Source: Bdellovibrionaceae bacterium UBA3535 (GTDB lineage Bacteria; Bdellovibrionota; Bdellovibrionia; Bdellovibrionales; UBA840). Taken from it: a stretch of 64,000 nt of DNA. Each line of letters starts with the position of its first letter. Within the stretch, counting starts at the first letter, position 1. Location: assembly GCA_002376845.1 (NCBI GenBank), contig DFOS01000005.1, positions 124,001-188,000 on the forward strand. The letters are read 5' to 3'. The notes below the pieces were generated by a model that was not told where the DNA came from, searched no databases, and saw nothing but the letters and a program-made list of their open reading frames with translations. Below, in pieces: positions 43,274 through 53,327 of this stretch. A program made the position numbers and the translations under genes.

Positions 43274-46200
43274 CGTGCCCCCTGACTTGCTACATTTCGC
43301 TTATGTTGATCCAAAAACTGTTTATAAAACGCGCCGCCAATAAGAATGTCTGCTTTTGGATTGGACAGCTCACACATAAACTGCGTGCCCGCAAATAGTT
43401 GACTGGGATCAATTTTTTTCTCGTGGGTCGTGTTATTTAGCATGGCAATAGAAGAAGCCGAAATTGCCTGAATCCCCGCAGGAAAATGCTTATCAATAAG
43501 ATCACCGCGTCCATCCCGCCATAAATTTAGCAGCTTAGCCATGTATCGAGAATTCGGTATATTCACATCCTCATTATAAAGCAGCGCTGTAGTTAATTTG
43601 GACCAATCATCGTCCAAATTCTTTGTCATAGTCCTTAGCACAAAATCAAAGGTAGGATAATCCTTCAGCATTAGCGCCGACTTCATCAACATAATGTAGG
43701 CATAATGACTTTTAGGGTTGTTTTTTATTAGCTTTAATCCCTGTTGGAATGCTTTTGATGATTTATTGCTATTAATCAATGATTTTACATTGGCTAGCTG
43801 ACTAATAAAATCATCCGAGGCAATAAAGCGATCACTTTTACCGAGCATATAAGCAATGGCCTGATCCTTTAATTTTAACTTGTCTAGCCATTTAGAGGCC
43901 TCAGTAGAATCCAGAGCAATCAAACTATACTTTAGATGGTTGATACTATTAGGAGTTTTCTCTATTTCCTCCTTACACTTTTTTATAAAGCCTTCCGCGC
44001 ATAGTAGGCTCGCTACCCGAACATTTGGCACCGTATATTCCCAATCAATGAGGTAGCTAAGAGCAAGATCCCAGGGGACCAAAAATTCCCTATTATACCG
44101 ATTAAAGTACGCATGCAGTACTTGACTGGCATAGTAGTAAGGACTGTTTAAGTTAATAGCAATTTTTTTGTCGTTGTAAAACTTTGCGAACATCGGGTTT
44201 TGTACAAACGAGCTTAGGTTTTTATTTCTACTCAATTCAAAATAGACTTTGTTAATAGCTGAGTAGGCTTTAATATCATACAAACCAGAAAGACTATATA
44301 CTAAACCTTCGATATTACTAGCTGCTATACTTTCTAAACTTTGTTTATACAAACAAGGGGCATTCTGCCTTTCACATACTTCTCCATCATAAAAGGCTCT
44401 AACTTCCTTTACTTCTTTGAAGCGCTCTAACCACGAGTCATTCAACATATTATATGCATGTAAGTGCTCCGCAACTTCAGAGGCAAAAGCAATATCCTGC
44501 GTATTTTCGTAAATATGCACAGCATTTCGCCACGCTGTTTTATAGTGTCTTTCTAAGACGGCTACCTTGTAACGTAGGTAATAAGACTCTAAATAATCCT
44601 TACGAAAATCTTTACTTAATTTTTGAAGATACTCTTTTGCCTTGGCAAAATCAAAAATTCGAAAATGATTTTTTGCCTGCAACATATTGATTTCGTCGGC
44701 AATAATTTTGTTGTTAATAGACTGCAAAAGAAGATTGGAAGTCGCAAAATCATTCTGCATATTTAGGACATAAGCCTTTAAATATGTACTCTCATCATTT
44801 TCAGGTAGTTTCTCTAAGACCTTCATTGCATCACTTATAAAACCAGACCGGATATATTCATTTACAATTTGCAATTCGTACTGGCGCAAATGATCCTTTA
44901 TGTCGATATATTTTCGTAACTTCAATCGACTCGCCAGAGTGGAATCCAAGCCTTCTACTTGTAGTTCCTTTCCGTACTTCATCATCTTCTCAAAGGCAGC
45001 AATGATGAAGCCAGATCCGACGTTAATGGACTGATAATCAATCTTTGAATAGTGATTGTAATAATCTTCTGAACCATTTGTACGGATCAGCTCCTCCGTA
45101 TTTAACAGCAAGGAGGCACTCTGATTGTAGTTTTTGGTCCACTTTACATATTGATAAACAGAATCAAGTAAATCTTCATTTGTATAAGAATTTTTTGCTT
45201 CACTAGCTCTTATATAACTTAAAGTTCGTAGATAATATATGCTATCGTAGGACAAATTGTAGTCTTCCACATAAGGAATGCTTTCCAGAGTGCTAATGGC
45301 TCTAGCGTATTGCCCTTCATTAAAATATAACCTCGCCAAGTCCAAGCGAACCGGATCGGCACTACGCCCCAATCCATAATCTAAAAGGTACTTTTCGTAA
45401 TAACCCTTAGCCTTATTAATTGATTTTTCATCACCTTTTTTGACCAAATACTTTGCCGAGTCGACCAGATTCTTTTCAAGCAAATCTTCTGCCAAGAAAG
45501 TAGCCTCATAATTCTCAGAATTATTTCTCCACCACTTCATATTGGTACTTGCAAAATCCAAGTATTCTTCACGAATGGCCTGAGCCACTTTTACTTCACC
45601 TAAGCTATTATGGAAATCCACCCACATTTGATAAAACTCAGGCACGCTGGCACTCATAGGATTTTCTTTTATATAATCTCTTATTGTATTGGAAACCGCT
45701 TTAAATAAACCATGTCTTTCAAATGCTCTGACAACTCTTTTAGTACTTTCGGCCCTTACCTCCGGTAAAAGCTTCAAGTCCACTCCCTTTCTTTCCAAGA
45801 GGCCCAGGTATTCTAAGGTTTCTTCATATAGCGTTATTCTTTCCGAATCATTGGCATAATTGCCCTCAAGCCTCTCATATAAGCGCAAAAACATTTTACT
45901 AGACCAATCATAAAAACCTGATTCATATAGTGTAGCACCTAATTTATAAAGTGCTTTAAACTCAAACTTAGAGTTCACTTTCTTAGAAAGCTGCAAATAA
46001 CCCTTACGGCTCTTTTTAATTTCGCCTCTTTCAAACTCCAACTCAGATAGTCGCCAAAGAACTTCGTCATAAAACTTAGAATAGGGGTACTTTTTTATAA
46101 ATTCTTGGTAAATCTTCTCTGCCTTTTGGAAGTCCCCTACCTCTTCATGGGTATATGCAATCAAGTATTCGGCAGAATCAACAAGATTCGACTCCGGATA

Positions 46201-46620
46201 GGAGGACAGTAGGCGCTTGGCATACTTAACAGCTTTAGAATAATCAGGGTATATGATTTCACTAGAAGACTCCATTTTCTCTGCAGCCTCATAATTCGCC
46301 CGAACAAACTCCATCTGCGCCAAACGAATTAACAATTCGTCATCCAATAGTAAATTTTCATTCTTTTTAGATTGAAACTGCTCTACGGCACCAAGAAGAA
46401 CTTGATTGCCTTTGTTAAAATACTCATCTAGATTTTTTACTCTGGATAAATACTCATCATTGTATCTAAGCCTTCTATATCTAGTAAAATACTGCAAGTA
46501 GTTATCTGAGACGCTTTGATATGCTTTGGCATCATTATAGAACGTTTGCCTAGCTCTTTCTAAATCCGGCGGAATATAAGCCGCAAATGTAATTTTAAAC
46601 AGCATTATCATAGTAATCAT
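43270..46620 (-). CDS. Large exported TPR protein (PglI/Agl-like, tentative)
   Basis: 1116 residues with a weak signal peptide (IMLFKITFAA) and many tetratricopeptide helix pairs. The clearest are at about 135-260 (VDSAEYLIAYTHEEVGDFQKA, split over two helices), 400-450 and 600-720. The YPESNLVDSAEY type is like BamD/YbgF periplasmic TPRs. A scaffold in the periplasm is likely. Size and the order of its neighbours resemble the PglI-type genes of gliding-motility clusters in myxobacteria and Bdellovibrio; this comparison is from memory and needs a search. 4-bp overlaps on both sides. Confidence 0.75.
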   Translation of the reverse strand: MITMIMLFKITFAAYIPPDLERARQTFYNDAKAYQSVSDNYLQYFTRYRRLRYNDEYLSRVKNLDEYFNKGNQVLLGAVEQFQSKKNENLLLDDELLIRLAQMEFVRANYEAAEKMESSSEIIYPDYSKAVKYAKRLLSSYPESNLVDSAEYLIAYTHEEVGDFQKAEKIYQEFIKKYPYSKFYDEVLWRLSELEFERGEIKKSRKGYLQLSKKVNSKFEFKALYKLGATLYESGFYDWSSKMFLRLYERLEGNYANDSERITLYEETLEYLGLLERKGVDLKLLPEVRAESTKRVVRAFERHGLFKAVSNTIRDYIKENPMSASVPEFYQMWVDFHNSLGEVKVAQAIREEYLDFASTNMKWWRNNSENYEATFLAEDLLEKNLVDSAKYLVKKGDEKSINKAKGYYEKYLLDYGLGRSADPVRLDLARLYFNEGQYARAISTLESIPYVEDYNLSYDSIYYLRTLSYIRASEAKNSYTNEDLLDSVYQYVKWTKNYNQSASLLLNTEELIRTNGSEDYYNHYSKIDYQSINVGSGFIIAAFEKMMKYGKELQVEGLDSTLASRLKLRKYIDIKDHLRQYELQIVNEYIRSGFISDAMKVLEKLPENDESTYLKAYVLNMQNDFATSNLLLQSINNKIIADEINMLQAKNHFRIFDFAKAKEYLQKLSKDFRKDYLESYYLRYKVAVLERHYKTAWRNAVHIYENTQDIAFASEVAEHLHAYNMLNDSWLERFKEVKEVRAFYDGEVCERQNAPCLYKQSLESIAASNIEGLVYSLSGLYDIKAYSAINKVYFELSRNKNLSSFVQNPMFAKFYNDKKIAINLNSPYYYASQVLHAYFNRYNREFLVPWDLALSYLIDWEYTVPNVRVASLLCAEGFIKKCKEEIEKTPNSINHLKYSLIALDSTEASKWLDKLKLKDQAIAYMLGKSDRFIASDDFISQLANVKSLINSNKSSKAFQQGLKLIKNNPKSHYAYIMLMKSALMLKDYPTFDFVLRTMTKNLDDDWSKLTTALLYNEDVNIPNSRYMAKLLNLWRDGRGDLIDKHFPAGIQAISASSIAMLNNTTHEKKIDPSQLFAGTQFMCELSNPKADILIGGAFYKQFLDQHKRNVASQGAR

Positions 46621-47933
46621 GGGATATCCCCCATCTTACTACTTAAATTGCGCATGGTTTTGTTAAATTCTGCTGCCGCATCATCAATGGACCATAAACC
46701 TTTTGTTTGGCGCAAATTGTGCAAATCAATCTTGCCAATCAAGTTTTTTAACAGAAAACCATTTAAAACATTGTTCGCTTGTTCGTACTGAGAGATTACA
46801 CGTTGTTTTAATCGATTTTTGTATATGGCTCTTAATTGAGATAAAGAATTAAAGTAGCTTGAAAACTCTTTGCTGATTTGATCTTTACGTTTGTACTCGT
46901 TGTTGAGGCTTATCATAAACTCTATATCTTGGCCAAGCTCTTTTTGCTCAGCATTCGGTAGCCATTGCAATACATGGTACATATACTTTTGATATTGCTT
47001 TGAGTTTAAACGTAAATCCGTTAACGATGCAGCACTCATAATTTCATCATAAAATTCCTTTACTAGATTTTTGCTTGCGAATGAGGAATTTTGATAAGAG
47101 GATATTTCATTGTTTATATCTACAAATAACTTTTTCTCTTTTCCAGTGAATATCACCAAATCCAGATAGGCCAAGATATACTTTACTTGAAAATAATCAT
47201 GCGTGGTCGCACTCTTTTTCTCTAGCAACTCTTCTCGAGGGTTATAGGTAGATAGTATGGCTTCAGCAGTTGATTTTACTCTTTCTACATCTCGCACCTT
47301 AAAAAGTGTCCAGGTAAGCTCTAATAAGGATTCAAAATAATAACGACTACTAGATTTGATGCTCTGTAAACTAGTAATGGCATTCTCGTAGTCTTTTTTG
47401 CCATTGTAGCAGCGGCCTTTTGTTAAATAGAAGACATCATCGATAGAATTCTTTTTAAATTTTTCTAGTTTGTCTTTATTTAAGGTACTTATACACTTAT
47501 TGTATTTTTCTTGCTCCAAATAAATGGATGCCATGAGCGCATCTCTAAGATGGCCCATTCTCTCTGTATCCACTTTCAATAAGAACTGCTGTGCCAATCG
47601 TGGATTTCCCCCTTTTAAGTAGATAGATCTGGCACACTGATAGGCAGCACGATCTACAATATAGGGTATTTTTATTAAGGCACCGCAAGTTGCTAGAAGC
47701 TTCTTTTTACCTGACAACTTACTTAAGACTTCAATATAGTCTTCCACAGCATTCTCTAACAGAAACTTTTGATCCTTAGTTTGCAAAAAGGAAAAGAGCT
47801 TATAAGAACGATAAAGATCCCCATTGGATGCTGATATCCTCGCATCCGATAAATAGGAATCTAATAAGTTATTCGCCGCTACAGCTTGCGTGGGGTTGCC
47901 AATAAAAAGCCAGAGCCCCAAAATCAGATACAT
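46617..47933 (-). CDS. Exported TPR-like protein (AglT-like, tentative)
   Basis: 438 residues with a signal peptide (LGLWLFIGNPTQAVAA). Helical repeats in the first 300 residues (for example YNKCISTLNKDKLEKF and KGRCYNGKKDYENAI) fit degenerate TPRs; the last 100 residues are helical without repeats. It precedes the 1116-residue TPR gene with a 4-bp overlap and follows the 195-residue protein by 26 bp. A periplasmic assembly role is inferred from composition and context only. Confidence 0.7.
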   Translation of the reverse strand: MYLILGLWLFIGNPTQAVAANNLLDSYLSDARISASNGDLYRSYKLFSFLQTKDQKFLLENAVEDYIEVLSKLSGKKKLLATCGALIKIPYIVDRAAYQCARSIYLKGGNPRLAQQFLLKVDTERMGHLRDALMASIYLEQEKYNKCISTLNKDKLEKFKKNSIDDVFYLTKGRCYNGKKDYENAITSLQSIKSSSRYYFESLLELTWTLFKVRDVERVKSTAEAILSTYNPREELLEKKSATTHDYFQVKYILAYLDLVIFTGKEKKLFVDINNEISSYQNSSFASKNLVKEFYDEIMSAASLTDLRLNSKQYQKYMYHVLQWLPNAEQKELGQDIEFMISLNNEYKRKDQISKEFSSYFNSLSQLRAIYKNRLKQRVISQYEQANNVLNGFLLKNLIGKIDLHNLRQTKGLWSIDDAAAEFNKTMRNLSSKMGDIP

Positions 47934-47959
47934 TTAACCTCCTGTCAAAAGTATCGTGA

Positions 47960-48547
47960 TCACTTACTTATTTCTTGAAAGGCGATGCTCAGCTTTGCTT
48001 TCTCTTTGAAGTCCGATAACAACCCACCTTTTTCATAAGCTTGTACCAATATTTTATAATCATTATCTTTCGTAAATTTTAATTTCTTTTTCTGCTGCAT
48101 CTGAACTTTATATTCTGATAAATAAGAAAATATCCCACTATCATTACCAACATAGTTTACTATAACCTGTATATCGTGTTCTCCTGGGGCCAATGTTGTC
48201 TCATAGCTTTCTACATTTTCCTTTACACTACTCACCTTTCTAATCTCCGTATCCGGCGTCTGGTAAAAGTAAGAGCGCACCCCGTTAATTATGTATTCCA
48301 CACTAAAGATTCTATACCTGCCACCCAAGCGATTACCGAATTCAATGGTGATTTTAGGATAGGATTGATTAATTCCTTCGGACTCCAAAATCTCTTGAAA
48401 CATTCGTATCTGTAATTTTTTATTTAGAACCGCATCTTTTAGCTTATCCACTTCGGCCTGCGCAAAACTGGCATCACCGGTCTTAAAATTAGCGGAAGGA
48501 TCCGCAGAAAAACATAATGATATTAGTAAACTAAGAAATAACTCCAT
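47960..48547 (-). CDS. Exported beta-rich protein, first gene of the seven-gene operon
   Basis: 195 residues with a signal peptide (LFLSLLISLCFSA). A short coiled coil (about 30-55) is followed by a beta-sandwich-like domain. It has VEYIINGVRSYFY, then LAPGEHDIQVIVNYVG, a FSYLSEYKVQM strand and ILVQAYEKGGL near the end. This pattern (bound ligand-like loop, PGEH, terminal YEKGG) resembles the small protein that precedes AglT in adventurous-gliding gene clusters, sometimes misnamed dihydrolipoamide acetyltransferase. The likeness is recalled, not computed. No ribosome site is evident. Confidence 0.65.
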   Translation of the reverse strand: MELFLSLLISLCFSADPSANFKTGDASFAQAEVDKLKDAVLNKKLQIRMFQEILESEGINQSYPKITIEFGNRLGGRYRIFSVEYIINGVRSYFYQTPDTEIRKVSSVKENVESYETTLAPGEHDIQVIVNYVGNDSGIFSYLSEYKVQMQQKKKLKFTKDNDYKILVQAYEKGGLLSDFKEKAKLSIAFQEISK

Positions 48548-48639
48548 ACTATTATTAAATAATAAATATGCTGCCTAATACAGATGCTTGCTGGATTTTA
48601 AAATAATTTAGATATAACTCTAGGCTGGGAAAATAGTGC

Positions 48640-51600
48640 CTAACTTGCTGGGGGCACCAAAGTATTGATCTTGTCTATTTCTTCGTCTAGCTTTTCATTG
48701 ATTTCATTAGCTCGATGCAGAATTTCTTCTAGATTTTCTGCCTCCAGAATTTTTCCTGAATCTGGTAGCTTCGCAGCCTCTTGATAAAATCGCTCAGCAA
48801 AGTACTTCTCTTTGCCTTCCGCCATGGCATCAAAATCCTCCAAGTGAAATACAACCAATAAAAATGGAGCATTTCCAATGAAATTGTTTGCCAACGATAA
48901 ACCTAAATAATCTGCCACACGTCTTGGCTTAGATACGGCTCGGCGAACGTGTCTCGTATCCATCATAAGAAAAAATCTTTTAAAAAAGAGTTTGTATTTC
49001 ATCGTGGAATACGTGGCAATCATCGCTCCCTCAAGCAGTAGACGCTGGAAATCATAATCTTCAAATTCTCTATCCGGGCTCACCAAATACTGCGCAAAAC
49101 CGACGCCAATTGCCCCTGTAAAAAAGTTGATGGCTCCTGCCTTGGTAACACTTCGCCCCTCGGAGACATAACTCAGTATAAAGTCAATGATTGCAAACGA
49201 AGCCAGGTTTAGGCGTGCCGTCTCTGACTCCTTTAATAGGTCAATAGGATTGGTATATCCACGCATAAGCATGTCCATAATCACCGCGATGGAAGCACTG
49301 CCTACAACATTGTATAGCGGCCGGATTATATGACCACTAGCAAGACTACCTAAGTAACCGCTTCTAGTAAGATATTCAGCACCTTCTGGCATTCGCTTAT
49401 AGATCACAGCATTTAAAAATTTCGACATAGTCTGGTGAATGCTGGACCCCGCCTTAAAAGGCATTTCTTTTGCCTTCACTAGGGAGCGATTAAATGTATT
49501 TGCCGTATAATGTAGTAGGCCTGATGTATTCTTAAGATATAAGCTAAGATTTTTCCCTTTAGGATTTAATGTGGAATTCACCACTTTTGCAAAGCCATTG
49601 CCTCGCAAGAAAGAAAAATGCGTAAACGTCATGGCGGTTGCAGCTTGTATGGCGGCAGTATAAATCAAATCTTTGTCGTCATATTTATGAGAATGAATAC
49701 TATTTATATAAGACAAAGAACCCGTTGCCGTACCCAACTCCAATAAATTTCTAGAGAATTCTCGATAGGCCTTATTTTTTAGATAAGAATGACTTATGTA
49801 GGCCGCATCTATTCCCAACGCGAATAGATATGCAGGTGCCGCCGGCGCCAGGAGACTTAGGCCGTAAAAGCGGGCGCGTATGCGATGTCTTAATAACTTG
49901 TCCAAAACTTTTAAGTGCTTATTGATTAAGTTTTTCTTCCCAGGCTTCATTTCACTATCAAGCTGTCCCAACAAGACACGCCTTTTTTCAATCAGATTAT
50001 GAACCTTGCTATGCTGCAACTCTTTAAAAGAATTAAACCCCACAATGGTTTCAATGGCCTTTTTGGATATGATTTTGGATTGCCCCGCCAAAAGAGAAAC
50101 CGCAATAATGCTTCCGAACTCCATCGATGTCTGCTCAGCAAATTTGGACAAATGCGGGTTTTCCAAATTCATATTGAAGCCATACTTGGCTGTCAATTTT
50201 AAGTCCTGCCGCTTCCACTTTTCATATTGTACGGGATAGATATTTTTTATGTGCTCCAAAACATTTTGCCGAACCTCTACCAATACAGCCAAGGCCTTAG
50301 GATCACCCGAGGCTAAATAGGCCATATAATCCAATGTATTTTGGATCATTTGGTCTTGCTGTTCTTCAAGGAACAAAGAAATATCTGCAGTAATAGACTG
50401 AACATTATCCAGCGTCGTTTTCTCTCTAATTTTTTGACTTATATATTCATAAAGCAAATATTGCTGCCCGTCTTTTTCTATGGGCTTTAACAAAACGGAC
50501 AAATAAGGCGTCTCATAAATGATCTGTTTGTACACTATATTTAAATTGGTTAGCTTGCTCTCGATTTCTTCTTTTCTGTCTTGAAAATTTTCAAAGGGCC
50601 TACGAAGGGAATCCAATCGTTGATTTACTAAGGGCAACTTCACTTCGGATATTCGTTGCAGCATATTCAATGCCACATGCATTTTACGATAATTTCGATG
50701 AGAGAAGCTGGGGTCTTTATCCTGGAAAGCCTTGTATGTTTTTTCTACCTTTGCTTGCAAAACAGGATCTGTATAGCAGGCCTGGCCATTAACCACAGCC
50801 TGAAGCTGCTCCTTTAAAAAGTGTTGTTCTGCCAAAGTATAATCTGCGTTTGCTAGAATTTCTTCTGACTCCGCACCTACACTTGGCATGTGATAGCTAT
50901 AATCCGCTGGACATCCTAAAATGTCGGCGACTTGATCCAAATAGGACTTGTATCTTTTTAATAGGGGATACTTCATTAAATTGTAGGCATCTTCATACTG
51001 CTTTGCTGGCTCAAGCGACTCCTTCAGTATGCGCACATATTCTTTCTTCTCTTTTTCTATTGCCACCACCACATCTGACAAACGCAACGCCGGAAGTAAC
51101 ATGGATTCTGCCATTATTCGGCGGCTAATGGCGGGGCTAGCTGTTGATAAAGAATTTTGTATATTATCAAGCTTGTCATTCAAGCCAGGAAAGTGTCGCA
51201 AAAAACTAGAATAAATTTTCAGCTTATGACTCTCGACTCCTTTCCATGGAGAGTAGACACTTTTTTGCAAACTTCTTTCCTCTGATAACATCTCTTTTAA
51301 ATCAGGATACTTATCAGGGTTTATCAGAAGCCATGCCTGCAAGGAATCCAACGCTCTTTCAAGACCAAATCTTGATACCAGATACACATAACGCTGCTCT
51401 TCATTAATCAGCTCTTGTTTACTAGGATCTATCAAAGCCTTAGAGATAATGTGTTTAAAATCTTTTTCTAGCCAAGTAGCTGAGACTTGATCATATGAGG
51501 CCGACTCTAGCACTCGTAGTTTTTGACGAATTTCCGATATTTCCGCACCAATTTGTAAGACTTTATCTTCATGGCCTGGGCTCTTCGAGGAAGCAGGAAC

Positions 51601-51648
51601 TATTGCTAAAAATAGCAATGCAAAAAATGGCCAAATCAGAAATTTCAT
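48640..51648 (-). CDS. Large exported orphan protein with hydrophobic helices
   Basis: 1002 residues; signal peptide (IWPFFALLFLAIVPASS). The first half is helical and highly charged with coiled-coil stretches. The second half (about 510-930) holds several hydrophobic segments (SLLAPAAPAYLFALGIDAAY, GSASIAVIMDMLM, FAIIDFILSYV, FIGNAPFLLVVF) that could be membrane or buried helices. No domain is recognised. It has AGGGG before the ATG and a possible promoter (TTGATA-18-TATGAG). It stands alone between the dacB-transglycosylase pair and the seven-gene operon, in the same direction. Confidence 0.68.
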   Translation of the reverse strand: MKFLIWPFFALLFLAIVPASSKSPGHEDKVLQIGAEISEIRQKLRVLESASYDQVSATWLEKDFKHIISKALIDPSKQELINEEQRYVYLVSRFGLERALDSLQAWLLINPDKYPDLKEMLSEERSLQKSVYSPWKGVESHKLKIYSSFLRHFPGLNDKLDNIQNSLSTASPAISRRIMAESMLLPALRLSDVVVAIEKEKKEYVRILKESLEPAKQYEDAYNLMKYPLLKRYKSYLDQVADILGCPADYSYHMPSVGAESEEILANADYTLAEQHFLKEQLQAVVNGQACYTDPVLQAKVEKTYKAFQDKDPSFSHRNYRKMHVALNMLQRISEVKLPLVNQRLDSLRRPFENFQDRKEEIESKLTNLNIVYKQIIYETPYLSVLLKPIEKDGQQYLLYEYISQKIREKTTLDNVQSITADISLFLEEQQDQMIQNTLDYMAYLASGDPKALAVLVEVRQNVLEHIKNIYPVQYEKWKRQDLKLTAKYGFNMNLENPHLSKFAEQTSMEFGSIIAVSLLAGQSKIISKKAIETIVGFNSFKELQHSKVHNLIEKRRVLLGQLDSEMKPGKKNLINKHLKVLDKLLRHRIRARFYGLSLLAPAAPAYLFALGIDAAYISHSYLKNKAYREFSRNLLELGTATGSLSYINSIHSHKYDDKDLIYTAAIQAATAMTFTHFSFLRGNGFAKVVNSTLNPKGKNLSLYLKNTSGLLHYTANTFNRSLVKAKEMPFKAGSSIHQTMSKFLNAVIYKRMPEGAEYLTRSGYLGSLASGHIIRPLYNVVGSASIAVIMDMLMRGYTNPIDLLKESETARLNLASFAIIDFILSYVSEGRSVTKAGAINFFTGAIGVGFAQYLVSPDREFEDYDFQRLLLEGAMIATYSTMKYKLFFKRFFLMMDTRHVRRAVSKPRRVADYLGLSLANNFIGNAPFLLVVFHLEDFDAMAEGKEKYFAERFYQEAAKLPDSGKILEAENLEEILHRANEINEKLDEEIDKINTLVPPAS

Positions 51649-51836
51649 ATTCCCCTCATACGAGCTCTAAATCTGCAATATCAATGCCTAATTTAGAAAT
51701 GTTGAGAATGAAAGAAAGGCCTGTAAAAGACAAAATTAACCAGCCACCCTATAATTATTTTATGGGGCGTAGAAAGGTTCTCCAGAGAGCATAAGGCTAA
51801 AGATTATCAGAGATGGAGCCATAAATATAAGTTATG

Positions 51837-53327
51837 TTATAAGTTAGGGATTTTAAGGGTTTGACCTGCATAAATTCGAGAACTTGCAAGATCATTCCAC
51901 TCCATAATGTCGCGAACCCTAACGCCAAAACGATCCGCTATATGGCTCAAAGTATCCCCGCGGCGCACCTGATAAGTTGCGCCCTCGGAGCCTCTTTTAG
52001 CAAGTTTTGCAGACTTTAATTTAACAATGCTCGCCCACATATTCTCTGCTTTCGCTTGCGGAATATAGACACGATAACCACTGGGCACAAGCCAGTTGTA
52101 TTTCTTTGTTCTTTTCGTAAACTGAGGGTTATAAAGGTCAAAATCATAACCCTCCTCCTTAAACAGCTGCTGCAAAGAATTGTAACGAATAGACTTTGAT
52201 AGTTTATATTCTTTGGCACGCATCTCGGGCATCCACTTAGGTTTATTAAAATATTTGTCAGCCTCGGCCTCTACCTGTATCGCAGCCAAAAAGCTGGCAT
52301 AGAAATTACTAGAGGCAAAACCAAAACGCCCACTTTTTTCTCGATCAATGATTTCCACAAGGTCCTTGGTTTTTAGTTTACGACTTAAGCGTGCAATACC
52401 ACTAGGGCCATAATTATAGCCTGTAATAGCCAAAGGCCAAGCCTCGGTTTTGTTATAGATGTAGCGCAGTTTTTTTGCGGCTGAAACAGATGCACGTATT
52501 GGATGATTACGGTAGTCCGCTATACGGTTTACCTTCATATATTGCTTGCCCGTGCTAGGCATGAACTGCCATATCCCAGAAGCCCCTACTTTAGATTTTG
52601 CTCGGTAATTAAAAGAGCTTTCCACAAAGGGCATACGGGTTAATTCAATCGGCAAGTTGTAGGATTTAAAAATTTCTGTCATTTCTCTAAGATATCGACC
52701 CGAATAATATATCCCTTGTAAAAAATAATCTTTTTGCCCCAACTGAAAACGCAAGCGACCCTTTTTGGCAGCCTTTATAAACTTATCCTTCTCACTGACA
52801 TCATCATACATTAACCATATTCGCAGCTCCTCCGGACTTAGACCTGTTATATCTTTGGTCTTCTGCAGCTTATACATTATGGCTACAATTTCTTTCTTCT
52901 TGTCTGTCACCATCTTGCGCTTGGCTTTTCTTTTCTGATAAGCGCTGAGATCATTATTTTTCATAATTGGCGTGAAATCTATCTCCGCATATATATGATC
53001 AATATGCTCACTATCATGTAGTACGCCCTGCCAAGAAGAATACTTCGTATAGATATCTTTCCAAAAGTCCACCTGCTTTTTTAAACCATCCGGCACGGCA
53101 AAGGTTTTTTTATCATAGCCCATACTACCTAAGGACAAAGAGTAATCCGGCTTTTGCCAATCCTCTGCATTTTTCTCATCTACTTCGATTTTCGGCTGTT
53201 CAAAATCAACCGGGGTGTCTTCATCGGCAATCACAATGGAACTAACATCCACTTCCTTCTCTTTGTCGGATGAAAAAAAGGACGCCCATAGTGGGGTCAG
53301 TAAAAATAAACTGATGACTAATTTCAT
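51837..53327 (-). CDS. MltD-like lytic transglycosylase with LysM domain
   Basis: 496-residue exported enzyme (signal LVISLFLLTPLWAS). Family 1 SLT domain about residues 215-340: catalytic Glu in PFVESSFNY, then GASGIWQFMPSTGKQY and TGYNYGPSGI. One C-terminal LysM (YQVRRGDTLSHIADRFGV through AGQTLKIPNL). It cleaves the glycan strand leaving anhydro-MurNAc. A charged N-terminal 120 residues has no recognised domain. It overlaps dacB by 4 bp, so strand and peptide processing are co-expressed. Confidence 0.9.
   Translation of the reverse strand: MKLVISLFLLTPLWASFFSSDKEKEVDVSSIVIADEDTPVDFEQPKIEVDEKNAEDWQKPDYSLSLGSMGYDKKTFAVPDGLKKQVDFWKDIYTKYSSWQGVLHDSEHIDHIYAEIDFTPIMKNNDLSAYQKRKAKRKMVTDKKKEIVAIMYKLQKTKDITGLSPEELRIWLMYDDVSEKDKFIKAAKKGRLRFQLGQKDYFLQGIYYSGRYLREMTEIFKSYNLPIELTRMPFVESSFNYRAKSKVGASGIWQFMPSTGKQYMKVNRIADYRNHPIRASVSAAKKLRYIYNKTEAWPLAITGYNYGPSGIARLSRKLKTKDLVEIIDREKSGRFGFASSNFYASFLAAIQVEAEADKYFNKPKWMPEMRAKEYKLSKSIRYNSLQQLFKEEGYDFDLYNPQFTKRTKKYNWLVPSGYRVYIPQAKAENMWASIVKLKSAKLAKRGSEGATYQVRRGDTLSHIADRFGVRVRDIMEWNDLASSRIYAGQTLKIPNL

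Noticed and set aside
48618..48645. TAGGC / GCCTA hairpin at the end of the 1002-residue gene
   Set aside because: Short stem, 12-nt loop and no U-run; too weak to call a terminator.
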